DNA from: Campylorhamphus procurvoides
Lineage: Eukaryota; Chordata; Aves; Passeriformes; Dendrocolaptidae
DNA length: 64,000 nucleotides
Direction of reading: 5' to 3'
NCBI GenBank assembly: GCA_013396655.1
Contig: WBMV01001910.1
Span: 310,001 to 374,000 of the forward strand
A model generated the notes under the pieces. The model searched no databases. It had not been told where the DNA came from and saw only the letters and a program-made list of their open reading frames with translations. The position numbers were made by a program, and so were the translations under genes. Positions 52,801-62,600 of the stretch are shown here, in pieces. Each line of letters begins with the position of its first letter. The first letter of the stretch is position 1.

Positions 52801-55800
52801 TGCTTAAACATATTCTCCTACTCAAGGTAAATTCAAGACAAATTCAGACCATGAAAAATAAGCAACCTCATACTTAATAGGCAGTAAAATTATGCCTATC
52901 TATGAAATTAGCTATAAATGTGGCAGCTTCTACTGGGTCTGTAAAGAATTCCCAACGCCTTCAGGCTTCCTCATAATTTACACTGCCATCTAGTGTAGGC
53001 TGTATTCATACATGCCAAGCTTCCAACTATCAGCACCTGAGGTATCCAACCCCAAAAAAACTTCCATAAAAATAGTGACTATTGTTTTTGCTTGTAATTA
53101 CCTGGAAACTATCGATTCCTAGGACAAGTCTACACTATCCAGCTGAAACAAAATAGCAAGATCCAAAGTTATCTGACACTGACAGCAGGAAAGTAAACAA
53201 ACCAAATTCCTAGAGATAAACAATTATGAGTTGTTGCTCTGTGGCTAAACAACCTTCAAAGGCAATTCATTTGGAAAAATGTTTCATGGAGATTCACCAA
53301 GTGAAAACAAATGCAAGTTAAGCATCTGTGCCTGTATAATAACAACAGATCAAACTAAACAGTATTTTTTAAACCAGGTGTTTCTTCACCATTTACATCC
53401 CCTGTCCCTGTTGCCAGGTTCCACCACTGAATCACCACCTGATGAGCCTGGCCACGCTGCTCCCATGGGAAGAGATCCTCTGTGGCACTGCAGGGAAGTT
53501 TGCTTTGTGATCAACTTTCCCCACAGAGGTAGCATTCCTGAATTATCATTTCCAGCTTGTGCAGAGAGGCTATGCCACATGGCCACTCTTCAAAAGACAC
53601 ACAGATTCTGTGTCAGGGCACACAGTAACACAGAAATCCCAGATACAGTGTGGCTCTACAGCTGCCTTTTGAAGGGGGAAAAGAAACACCCAACCCACAC
53701 ACTGACTTGGCTAAACCAAAAAGGTACTTCTTGAACACTCCGACTTCTAGATTATTAACTTGAAAAATTAAAGATCTTCTCATCAATTGAAAGTATATTT
53801 TTAAAACTATAAAAATAGCAGACTGACGTTACTGTGAGCGTCAAACGCAGTATCTCCTACTCTGTGTACCAAACTCTGTTCTCATTTACGGCGTAAAATG
53901 GAACAACCCAATAAAGGTCTTTATTCAAAATTACGTCTCTATAGCAGGAAAAGTTATTTCATCTTATCCAACTCAGTTCTACTAAGTTTTCTTTAGCCAC
54001 TTACACAAACATAAGGCAAACAAAACCTGTTACTGCTGCAACAGAAACACTGTTTGACACCAGAGTTGATGGATTCTGCTTAATGCTCTGTTTGCACAGA
54101 CAAACACACAAGACATCAAGCCACATTTAACAGCTAGATTTTAGACCCATTTTCATGGGTTTGAGCCATTCTTGTAACAGAAATATGCACCCTAAGTTCA
54201 GTGCATCAATATAATATCCCACATTCACACTTTATAACTAAACAAACAACACAGAAACATGATGGTACATGAAAACCTGTCAAAATACAGTAAAGGCCTA
54301 CTACTTCCCACAAGGCTTTCTTCCTCTTATGTGTCCATTACATATCCACCTTCTACAGTCAGAATAAAAAAGTGCCTCATATTAAGAGATTTCACTCTAT
54401 TTGCCAAATTAGTGTTTTTGCAGCAAGAAACTCCTATTGACAAGTGTACAGCAAACAGAATTAAAGAAACTGATATAAACCAAAGTGTCTCAGTTATGTA
54501 TATACATTAAGGGAAACTGCTCCCTAGACTGACTTGGCACAGACTGACTGTTCTACTATACTTGGGATAAATGTTCACTGAGGTCACAGCATAGGGCGAA
54601 ATCTCATAGAAACAGGATATAAAACGAAACAAAAAACATCCATCCAAACAGCCCAGATGAATTTGATTTTCAATGCCACAACAACAAGTAATAGAGCACA
54701 AACTCAGCCTACCAATGTGACCTCAATAAACAGCATCATATTTAGTAACTTCACCACCATACTATGTCAAGTAAGCTCCTTTAGCTTGTGTTGTCTTAGA
54801 TATTTTCATTAAATGGAGCATTCTTCAACATTAAAAACTATTTAAAAGAAAGTAGGGGGCAAATTCACTGGCAAATAGGAAGACGCTCAGTTTGCCAGGC
54901 TGAGGCAAAAAGCCTATTACATCCAAACCCATGGAAAGCAATATTAAACCTCCCATGCAGGCACAGAGCTGAAGCTGCTGTAAACAGGACAACTGTCCTG
55001 CCCAGTCTCTTCTGCATTCAGAAGAGTGGTAAGATCTTTAGAACTCGAATTTATAACACTGGAGAAGCAGAAATAACTCTACATTTTTTTTAAAAGTCCC
55101 ACTAAAGATACTGACATTAAACAATTCAAACCTCATTGCTGAAACACATAAGCAAATTTTATCATTGTAAACTTGAAAAACCTACAAAAGAATTGAATAC
55201 AATTCGTTCTATTCACTCCCTCTTAAGACAAATTAATAATCATACCATGAACAGCATAAGATGTCCACTTTTCAGTATGTTATCTCAGTATACCTTGCCA
55301 AAAAGGTACACAAGACTTGGAAGAGAGACAAGGTATCCTGTCTCCTAACAGCAATTTTCATAGAAGAATGGATTGTATAAGTCTGATTTGCTGTTTGACA
55401 TGCTGCCCATATTTAGTTAATTCATGATGACAGAAGAAATGGGGAAAAAACCTTCTTCCCCAAAATGACCTGCTACTGACCTGGACAAATCAATTGAATC
55501 TATCTTTACAGATTATGGGGGAAAAGGACTAAAGAATTCTCCATTAGTAACTTATACTTTTTTCTCTTCTTAATATTCAGCTGGCAAGCAATAAGCACAG
55601 CCTTCCAAGGAGCAGGAAACTGAAATTCACAAACCCCAATGCCTTTTTAGAGTTGCCAGTGTGGATTTTGTATGAAGATGAGCAAGCCTTTTTAATTAAA
55701 GCCCTCTATCACTGTGAAGATATCTGTGAGCTGAAGTCTAGCACCGCACTCAAACCTTGTGCAACCCAGTTGGCCTTTCAAGGTTTGTCTCAGGTTTTCT

Positions 55801-55884
55801 GTAACAGATCAACTATGCAGGACAGGAGAAGATAACTGACCAGATCCTTATCTGGCAGAGTTAAGGAAGAATTAGGTATTCCCT

Positions 55885-55898
55885 AAAAAAAAAAAAAA
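55885..55898 (+). repeat. Homopolymer A14
   Basis: Fourteen consecutive A after CCCT, in otherwise unremarkable non-coding sequence. Confidence 0.9.
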
Positions 55899-56765
55899 AT
55901 CCTAAAGACTGCAAGAGCAAAATCAGCTGTGACTGCTGCTAAATAAAGAGATGGATAACCAGGGACAAATTTGTAGTGAGATTACCAGGTTTGTAGATGA
56001 AATCAGGGTATGCAGTAGGCAAGACCTAAGGCTTGGTGAGGCCAGGACTGCCAACTCCACCCCCAAGCAAGATTTCCACCTTCCATCCACCCCGTGTTTT
56101 GACAAGCAAAGTGAGATTTACAAGTTAATTTAAAAAGCCAGGGAAAAGTATTTCACAGAATTTGATTTATACCATCGCAGATTGCTTTGAAAGAAGGAAT
56201 CCTTACCCAAAAGCATAATAAATACCATTCACCATTCATCAATGATAACAATAAAATATTAGTGTTATACAAGATATTTAATAAGCCAAACAAAAAATAG
56301 CCCTTCCTAAAACTTTCCATCAGTCAGAGCATTTGGCATACAGGAAAGATGATGAAAATATAAATTAGGGAGAGAAACGCAGCCCAAGTGTTTAAGAATG
56401 CTAGTTCAAGTTACCATAAATTTGAAAGAAACTTTGACGTTGTGAGTAATTGTCCACCTTTCTCTTTGTCTCTCTTAGCAAACTATTTTACTTTCCCCTG
56501 TAAATCTGTTACATAAATCCAAAAAATACTGTTTTCATATTTCTCTGCAGAAGTCATATGCTAAAAATATATATCCATAACAAGCTAAATAATTCAGCAG
56601 ACCTATCAATCCCACTACTTTGCCTCAAAATCCACAGTGCATTTTAGGCCTAGGCCTATTCAAACAATTACTTCACCTGCAGAGTAACTCACAGCCTGTG
56701 CTCATTACTGGCAGCACTGTCCTCTACAGGCTGACTTCAATGCTCCAGGCACATCTTCCACTCCT

Positions 56766-56799
56766 GGGGGTTTTATTGGGGTGGTTTCGGGGGTTTTTG
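56766..56799 (+). repeat. G/T-rich tract with three G-runs
   Basis: GGGGG, GGGG and GGGGG are separated by seven-base T-rich spacers. One more run would be needed for an intramolecular quadruplex. It is the G/T counterpart of the A/C tracts. Confidence 0.6.
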
Positions 56800-58559
56800 T
56801 CTTCTCACAGTACAGCAGACTTCTAAGTACTAAACACAGTACTAATCTTGCATTTTTGATTGGCAAAACCTTCACCTAATGTTGTGCAATCTTCCAGTCA
56901 GAGCAGAAGATAAGGAGACTATAGATCATAGGGGAGGATCTGTAGGAGGCACCTGGATACACCTGCTCGAACTGATATACCTTAGCCTGAGGAAGAAGAA
57001 TTCTTTGATCAAAAAGAACTAAGGCAGCCTCATGGACAAGTCTCTCCAGAGAAAGACAAACCAGAGCAAAGGGGGATCGGCAGCAGTTGCAAGGTTTGAG
57101 GAACCCACAGGGAACTGGAACTTGAAGCTTCAGTCAGACCAAGAGAGCCAGTAAAAGAAAAGATTTATTTTAAAGAAAGATTTAATCTTACCTTGAGCAC
57201 TGTCAGGAAGCAGAAAGGGGAAAAAAGCAAAAAGAGGGCTCTGAAGTAATAACACTGCCACATGCTCTCACTAATACCATCAGGGCTGTAAAAATCTCAC
57301 AGGGCTAATTGCTTTTCATATGAATCTTGTGACTTGTATCTTAATTTCAGTGGAACTATCAAAACGTGTGAAGTAAACAGCACTCAGCCCTGCATGGATA
57401 GATGCAGTAAGGAGGGCTCACATACACAAACTCCATCCAATCTACAGGTTCACAGAAAAAACCTAAGATACCACAGGGCTTTAAAGCTAGCTCAAATTTA
57501 ATCCAGTAAAATAAAAACATTAAAAAAAAACAAGTGACTAGAAAACTGCCTTTTTAAAGACTGCTATCACATTGCAAATATTTATCAGAATATGAGAAGT
57601 TTTGTTAGTAACCAATTATTTACATAAACTCTTGCTTTGATACAGACCGAGAAAGAGGCATTCCCCCCAACATTCCTGCTATGTAGACATAATTTAAATA
57701 TAGAGAATGCCTGCAACCCAGTGAAGACTAAGAATCCTTCTCGTCCCTGAGATTTAGAGCCAGATTTAAATGGCATACATATGGCCTGATTTTAGTATAT
57801 CTATTTTAACATATCATTAATGGGTAAATAAACAAGTAAATTTCTTCTGGCAAAGAAGAGAAATGGAAACATAATTATGTATCAGATGAACACACAGTGC
57901 CACAAACACTTCATCCTGCTATTTCTATTTCAGATAAGGCACTGGGTTAGTTTTGGGGACCAAGCAAGCTCGGAGTCCCAAGCTCTGCCATCCATGCTTC
58001 AAAAATCTCTGTGTCATTTCGGGGAAAAAGAAAACAGAGCTCTCCTGGATCACAGACCAGAAACCAAACATCATCCCCCATCCCCCCTTTCCTGGCTGAT
58101 ACAATTTCAAGTTACAACTCTGCTCAACTTAATTATCTGTAATACCTTTCTTGTGGTTTCCATTACATCTCAGCAGACGCTGCTCTTTGCAAGATGGGGA
58201 TGGGGATCCTATAGCTCAATTACTCCACCGAATTAACCCCTTCGCGTCACCCACAGAACCCGCCGCGCTCCTCCTCACCCAAGTACCCCCAACTCTCGGA
58301 CGTGAGGGAAAACCTAAAACCTTTGCGGATTAAGGTTCTCGGGACCACCCGAAGCCCCTTCAGAGGGGCTGTCCGGGGCGGCGGGCGAGGCGGCACCGGG
58401 GCTCCCCTACAGGCAGCGCCGCCGGGACCAAGCCGGCAGCATCCCATCGGGTCCCGGCTGGAGAAGCTGCCTCTCTGCACCCCGCTGATGCCCGGGGAGG
58501 GCTGCGGCGGCCCGGGCGGGGGTCCCCGGGGCTGCAGGACCACCTCCCCTGCCTCCTTG

Positions 58560-58650
58560 TCCCCCCGAGCCCCCCGGCAGCATCCCCGCTGTGCGGGCTG
58601 CCTCAACCCGCCCCGTCCGCGCTGCCGGCGCTGCGACCTTAACAAACTTG
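58560..58650 (+). other. Candidate + strand exon end with GTAAGC donor
   Basis: AACTTG is followed by GTAAGC at 58,651, close to the splice-donor consensus. It lies inside the CpG island and upstream of the TATA-like element, so it would belong to a transcript starting further left in the island. The 5' edge given is arbitrary. No reading frame is supported. Confidence 0.3.
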
Positions 58651-58800
58651 GTAAGCGAATGGAAGGGAGGGACTCTGCCGGAACCCACTCGCGGCTTTTA
58701 ATCTCTCCTGACGCGCCGGAGCCGGCGGGGAAAATAAGGGGGGAATCAAGAAGGACGGCAGGGACAGCAGCAGCAGGAGGAGCCCCCCCGGTCCCCGTAC

Positions 58801-58846
58801 CTGGCCGGCGCCGCACTCGCTGTCCCCCGGTGCGTGCGGGAGGCGC
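58801..58846 (-). other. Candidate - strand first exon
   Basis: If CTATAAATAG on the - strand (58,880 down to 58,871) is a TATA box, transcription should start about 30 bases further, near 58,846. The first possible donor is then CCAG|GTACGG, with the exon ending at 58,801, giving a very short 5' UTR exon. It could equally read through into a longer exon. This model would place the whole left part of the window in a first intron or further downstream in a leftward gene. Confidence 0.25.
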
Positions 58847-58870
58847 TCGGCGGCGGGATCGGGATCGCTG

Positions 58871-58880
58871 CTATTTATAG
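58871..58880. promoter_or_regulatory. CTATTTATAG: perfect MEF2 consensus and TATA-like box
   Basis: The sequence matches the MEF2 consensus CTA(A/T)4TAG exactly. On the - strand it reads CTATAAATAG, a strong TATA box; on the + strand TATTTATA is a weaker TATA variant. It is the only AT-rich island within several hundred bases of GC-rich DNA, which argues for function. MEF2 factors act in muscle, neurons and lymphocytes, so activity-dependent or muscle expression is possible. Binding by TBP or MEF2 is inferred, not shown. Confidence 0.6.
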
Positions 58881-58901
58881 TGCGGAGCCTCCAGCGGCGG
58901 C

Positions 58902-59016
58902 GGACGAGGAGGAAAGGAAGGGCTGGCCGTCTGGGCAGCCGGATCCCAGCCAGAGCAGAGCCAGAGACAGCCGAGCCAGAGCCGAGCCCGCTCCCTGCCC
59001 CTGCCGGGAGGGCGAG
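58902..59016 (+). other. Candidate + strand 5' UTR exon with GTACGG donor
   Basis: Starting about 30 bases after the TATA-like element, the sequence is a purine-rich leader with repeated CCAGAGC / CCGAGCC units (58,947-58,990), ending GGCGAG|GTACGG with the donor at 59,017. It has no ATG and would be non-coding. The start is inferred from TATA spacing only. Confidence 0.35.
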
Positions 59017-59069
59017 GTACGGCTGGCGCTGGCCACGGGCGCTGCTGCCCACCGTGCCACCCCCGGCAG

Positions 59070-59105
59070 TCTCCTCCTCTCCTCCTCCTCCTCCTCCTCC
59101 TCTCC
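59070..59105 (+). repeat. CTC triplet repeat
   Basis: CTCCTCCTCT followed by a run of CCT/CTC units within the CpG island. It gives poly-Ser, poly-Pro-Leu or, on the other strand, Glu/Gly/Arg-rich reading, which inflates open frames here. Confidence 0.9.
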
Positions 59106-59195
59106 GTGGCCCCGCCGCCCCGCGGCCGGAGCCGCCTGTCCTCCCCGGCAGCGCTGCGGGCAGCGCGGCTCGGGTCCGCCCCCCCTCGCCGCGGC

Positions 59196-59200
59196 NNNNN
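59196..59200. other. Assembly gap (5 N)
   Basis: Five undetermined bases sit in the most GC-rich part of the island, where short-read coverage usually fails. The number five may be a placeholder, so the true missing length is unknown. Any exon crossing it cannot be read. Confidence 1.
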
Positions 59201-59216
59201 CAGAGGTGACCCGCTA

Positions 59217-59267
59217 CTGCTGCTGCTGCTGCTGGAGGAGGAGGGAGGCGACACCGACACCGACACC
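59217..59267 (+). repeat. CTG repeat, GAG units and GACACC repeat
   Basis: Six CTG units (59,217-59,234) lead into GGAGGAGGAGGG and then three perfect GACACC units (59,250-59,267). These are short tandem repeats in the probable 5' region of a transcript. They are next to the assembly gap, so the CTG length may be wrong. Confidence 0.85.
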
Positions 59268-59347
59268 GGGGTGTGGGAGGGAGAAGCCGCCGCTTGCCAT
59301 TCACCTCCTGCCGCCCAGAGGGAGCCCGGCCTCCGCGCTGCCGGGAG

Positions 59348-59375
59348 ATGCGGTGTCTCCCATCGCTCTGCCCGG
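59348..59375 (+). CDS. Speculative first coding stretch ending at a GTGAGC donor
   Basis: An ATG at 59,348 with a purine at -3 opens nine codons (MRCLPSLCP) before CCCGG|GTGAGC, a good donor with GT at 59,376-59,377. This could be a short first coding exon with the signal-peptide-like start of a longer protein. No downstream acceptor or exon was identified, and the same frame stays open past the donor to 59,716, which weakens the case. Treat it as a hypothesis only. Confidence 0.12.
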
Positions 59376-59670
59376 GTGAGCGCGGTGGGGTGGATCGGGA
59401 TGGCAAGCTCCGCATCCGCACCTCGGGGCCCGGGGAAATGTTAGTCACTTCCCCCGCCCCGGGGTGGAACGACGGGCTCCCCAAGGAGGCAAGCGAGAGG
59501 CACCTCGGAGCCTTCCGGCATCAAAAAGTTTGGAGGGTGGGCGATAAGGGATGCCCCTGCCCGTCAGGGAGGAAAGGTGGGAGGGCTTCACCTCGCCCCC
59601 GGTCGGTACTGCCGCTCCACAAAGTGCTAATGGCATCCACACGCTCGGCCTTTGATCCACGGCATCTGAA

Positions 59671-62600
59671 AATTGGGTTTGTGTGTAAGGCAACAGAGGA
59701 ATTAAGTAATTTCTAAAGCGTCTTACTCACTTGATAATAATCTTCATATTATCCAGTGGTTTTTTATTTCTCTTGTAGTTAGATAAGCTCTGGTATTTCA
59801 AACTTCAGGCTATCCTATTGAGACTACTTGTGCATTATTGCAGGACACCGTCTGGGATTTGAGCAGCGTTAACTCACTCCTCCAGCATCATTCTCCAAGC
59901 AACTCAAGTTAGTACAGATTAGATAGCTACCTTAGCCTACTCGATAGCATTTGTGCAGGGTTGGATTTAATGTTTCCTGTGTTGTAATAACTGCAGTCAT
60001 CTACAAGGTGTCAGGACAAAGCCTTGACAATGATCTGTGCAAAGCAAGACTGATTCAGCTTCAAGAGCTTGAAGTCAAAACAGATACTGAGATACAAAGA
60101 TGGGAGCTAACAATATACTTGCATTATAAGCTATGCAAAACTGAAAGGAAAACCTTGAGAAGGCACAAGACAGATATTTGACCTTGTTCAAACACTTAAA
60201 GTAATACACAAAAACCTAGCTTGGTAGAACTACCCATTTATGTAGAATTACTCATGCATAAATGTTTGCAGAATCAGGCTCATATTGAACAAACCATTGT
60301 TAAAAAAAAAATGAAACTGCCTTTTCAATTCAGAGGTTTGAGTATCTCTCATGAACAATATTTTGCTTCTTACAACAGGATTTTTTTCACATTCTCCTTT
60401 CTTGTTCTATTTTCAATGTTCCATAGTGTAATATATAGCAGAAAAGATACTTGCCAGGACAGGAATTGGTACCAGCAGACTCAGAGTGCCACCAGTGACA
60501 GTCTAGCTTGTGAACAGGGAACTTACAAAACTTGGCTATGTGTTGTATAAGCTGTCTCTTTCTCTGTGCTCCCTTAAGAACCAAATACTCTTGAGGTTTA
60601 GTCTGTGATGACTGTTCAAATGAAGGCAATCCCAAGCTCTTAGATGTGTTCAGAACTGAGGAGAAAGCCTAAAAAAGTGATGTCCTGTTAAAGTTGGAAG
60701 GAATTGCTGTGAGAGCCCCTGCTTACTTATGTCTAGCACTGAACATAGGAAGAGCAGTTTACAGAAATATAGTCTTGAAGAACACTTTTTCTCGGGCAAG
60801 ACTGTTGTACAGTCAGTCATACTACAGATCACAGGAAGGAAAATGGCTGATTTTTAGATTAGTCTTATAATAAAATTCAAGATGTTACTGGAAGATGCCT
60901 GCCCAGAAACCTGCCCTGTGTCAATATGGGAAAAATACATAAGATAATCAGACTTTTATCCCCCTCTGTGATATATAGTCTAAAGCTCTCTTTTGTCACG
61001 CAGTCAAAATTTTCAGAGCTTGAAATTACACTTAAGCATAAAAAATGTCACCTAATGTTCAAAAATACCAAGCTCAAAATGATTTCAAATGTATTTCATT
61101 GCTCCCTACCTCTGAAAATCACATTTCCTTAAGTGCTTAGATATGGATTTAGGGTGTCTAACTGGATCCACTCAGGCTTGAAAATTTTAGCCTACCTATA
61201 CCTATGCTTCATAATAAATGTATCAGAAAGCTTCAGACAAGCTATAAAAGCATTCTCAAAAAAAGCAATGCAGACTTGAGCCATTAGAAGACACGACACC
61301 AACCTGACAAAGTACTTGACTGTATAATTCACCCCATTCTGGTATATGGAAAGTAGCATCTGAAGCCCATCCTTTAACAGACATCTGCAGTAGCAGAGGA
61401 AAAATTACTATAAAACCCCTGCTGTGGTGGGGTTTTTTGCTATCAGTATCTTCCCACTATTTCCCACCATTTTCCAAATCAATGTGCTTATTGCTCTGAA
61501 ATTTTCCTTTCGGCTATCTCCCCAACTCCCATGTATAACACCCTATATTCCACCTCATAAATATTAAGTCTTCATCAGGAGTCTCTTACTTAGTGAAAAA
61601 GGTGAAGATAAGATGAGGGAGAAAGGAAACAAGAAATTAGACCTTGACAAACCTAAGACTTCCTAAGGGGACAGTGCATAGAGCTATTGGAAAATACACC
61701 TGGCTCTGCTGGCCAGATCCAACCTGGCTAGCAAGATTTACTATTTCCAGATTAAGGCCTGGGATCAACAAGAGCAATAAATCATTGAAGAACTTCAGCA
61801 TGAGAGAAAGAAGTAGAATTTAATGGCCTCTCAACAGCTGGAGTGTAGCCTCTCTGCTGGAGAAGCTCTAGCAAGCAATTGGAGCCTCCCAGCACACAGA
61901 AGGAAATAACAAGGTTGATGGGAATTTACTAAACTTTCAAGGAAAGGCAAAGGTCTAAGCAAGAAGAAACGCAAATATTTATTGCTGTAGGCCTTTGGTC
62001 AGAGGACATTTTGGTGGATAGAAAGAGTTTGTTTTCAAGAAGCTCTTTCTGTGTTATCTTCCATCTGCATTCTATGTTACAGTTTACCAAGCGAAAGGAG
62101 TCCATGTACACCAAGCACAACTGGGGCTGTCATGCTGGCCTTCTTAGGATGCAGGGCTGTGTCAGGCAGGGAAGTTAAATTTAGGCTCAGAATCAGAGGG
62201 ACTGAAGAGGATCTAAAGCATTCTGTATTCCTGAGCAATGAAATATCTTTGAAGGCACAGCTAGGGTAAAAATCCAAGGCTGCTCGTTCTCCAGCCAGTA
62301 CAAATGACTGCATAGCATTGCTCCTTCATACTAACCACAACACAGCAAAGCTTGTTGAATTTACACCTACGTTTGAACTGCAAAGAACTAGGGAATCAAG
62401 AATTAAATCCAAATGAAAGCATAGACCGTTCCTCCATCAGTGGCTGATCACTCCCACCCCTTGAAGTCACCTCATGGTGGAACGAACAACCCTGCCTGAA
62501 GCCAAAGGACACTTCTGACACTGAACAAAAACCTAAAGCACCAAATGGAAATCAGCAAAACCCACATCCTAGCAGGACTGAACTTGACTGGTATGGCTTC

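Larger units (their letters stand above)
47501..58227. other. Non-coding region, no gene recognised
   Basis: No exon was identified. The stretch holds a G-run tract (47,816-47,840), a T15 run (48,003-48,017), an A14 run (48,595-48,608), a purine tract (49,770-49,844), an A14 run (55,885-55,898) and a G/T tract (56,766-56,799). A moderately GC-rich patch at 53,380-53,700 might be an old repeat, but I cannot name it. Confidence 0.55.
58228..59670. promoter_or_regulatory. CpG island promoter of an unidentified gene or divergent gene pair
   Basis: CpG and GC content rise abruptly near 58,230 and fall back near 59,670. The flanking sequence is AT-rich and nearly free of CpG. GC boxes (GGGCGG or CCGCCC) occur near 58,375, 58,514, 58,608 and 59,175. 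A TATA/MEF2-like element lies in the middle at 58,871-58,880. Candidate splice donors are present on both strands. Vertebrate islands of this type mark promoters and first exons. I cannot name the gene: no translated stretch resembles a known protein, and the long open frames here (up to 281 codons, one crossing the gap) are what GC-rich DNA with few stop codons gives on all frames. Which strand is transcribed remains open. Confidence 0.92.

Noticed and set aside
58302..58880. 192-codon open frame on the + strand in the CpG island
   Set aside because: Same composition artefact. It contains no recognisable domain and runs through the TATA-like element.
58639..59484. 281-codon open frame on the - strand in the CpG island
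   Set aside because: It crosses the 5-N gap, is low-complexity (Arg, Gly, Pro, Ala, Ser) and overlaps equally long frames on other strands and frames. GC-rich DNA lacks stop codons, so the frame alone is not evidence.
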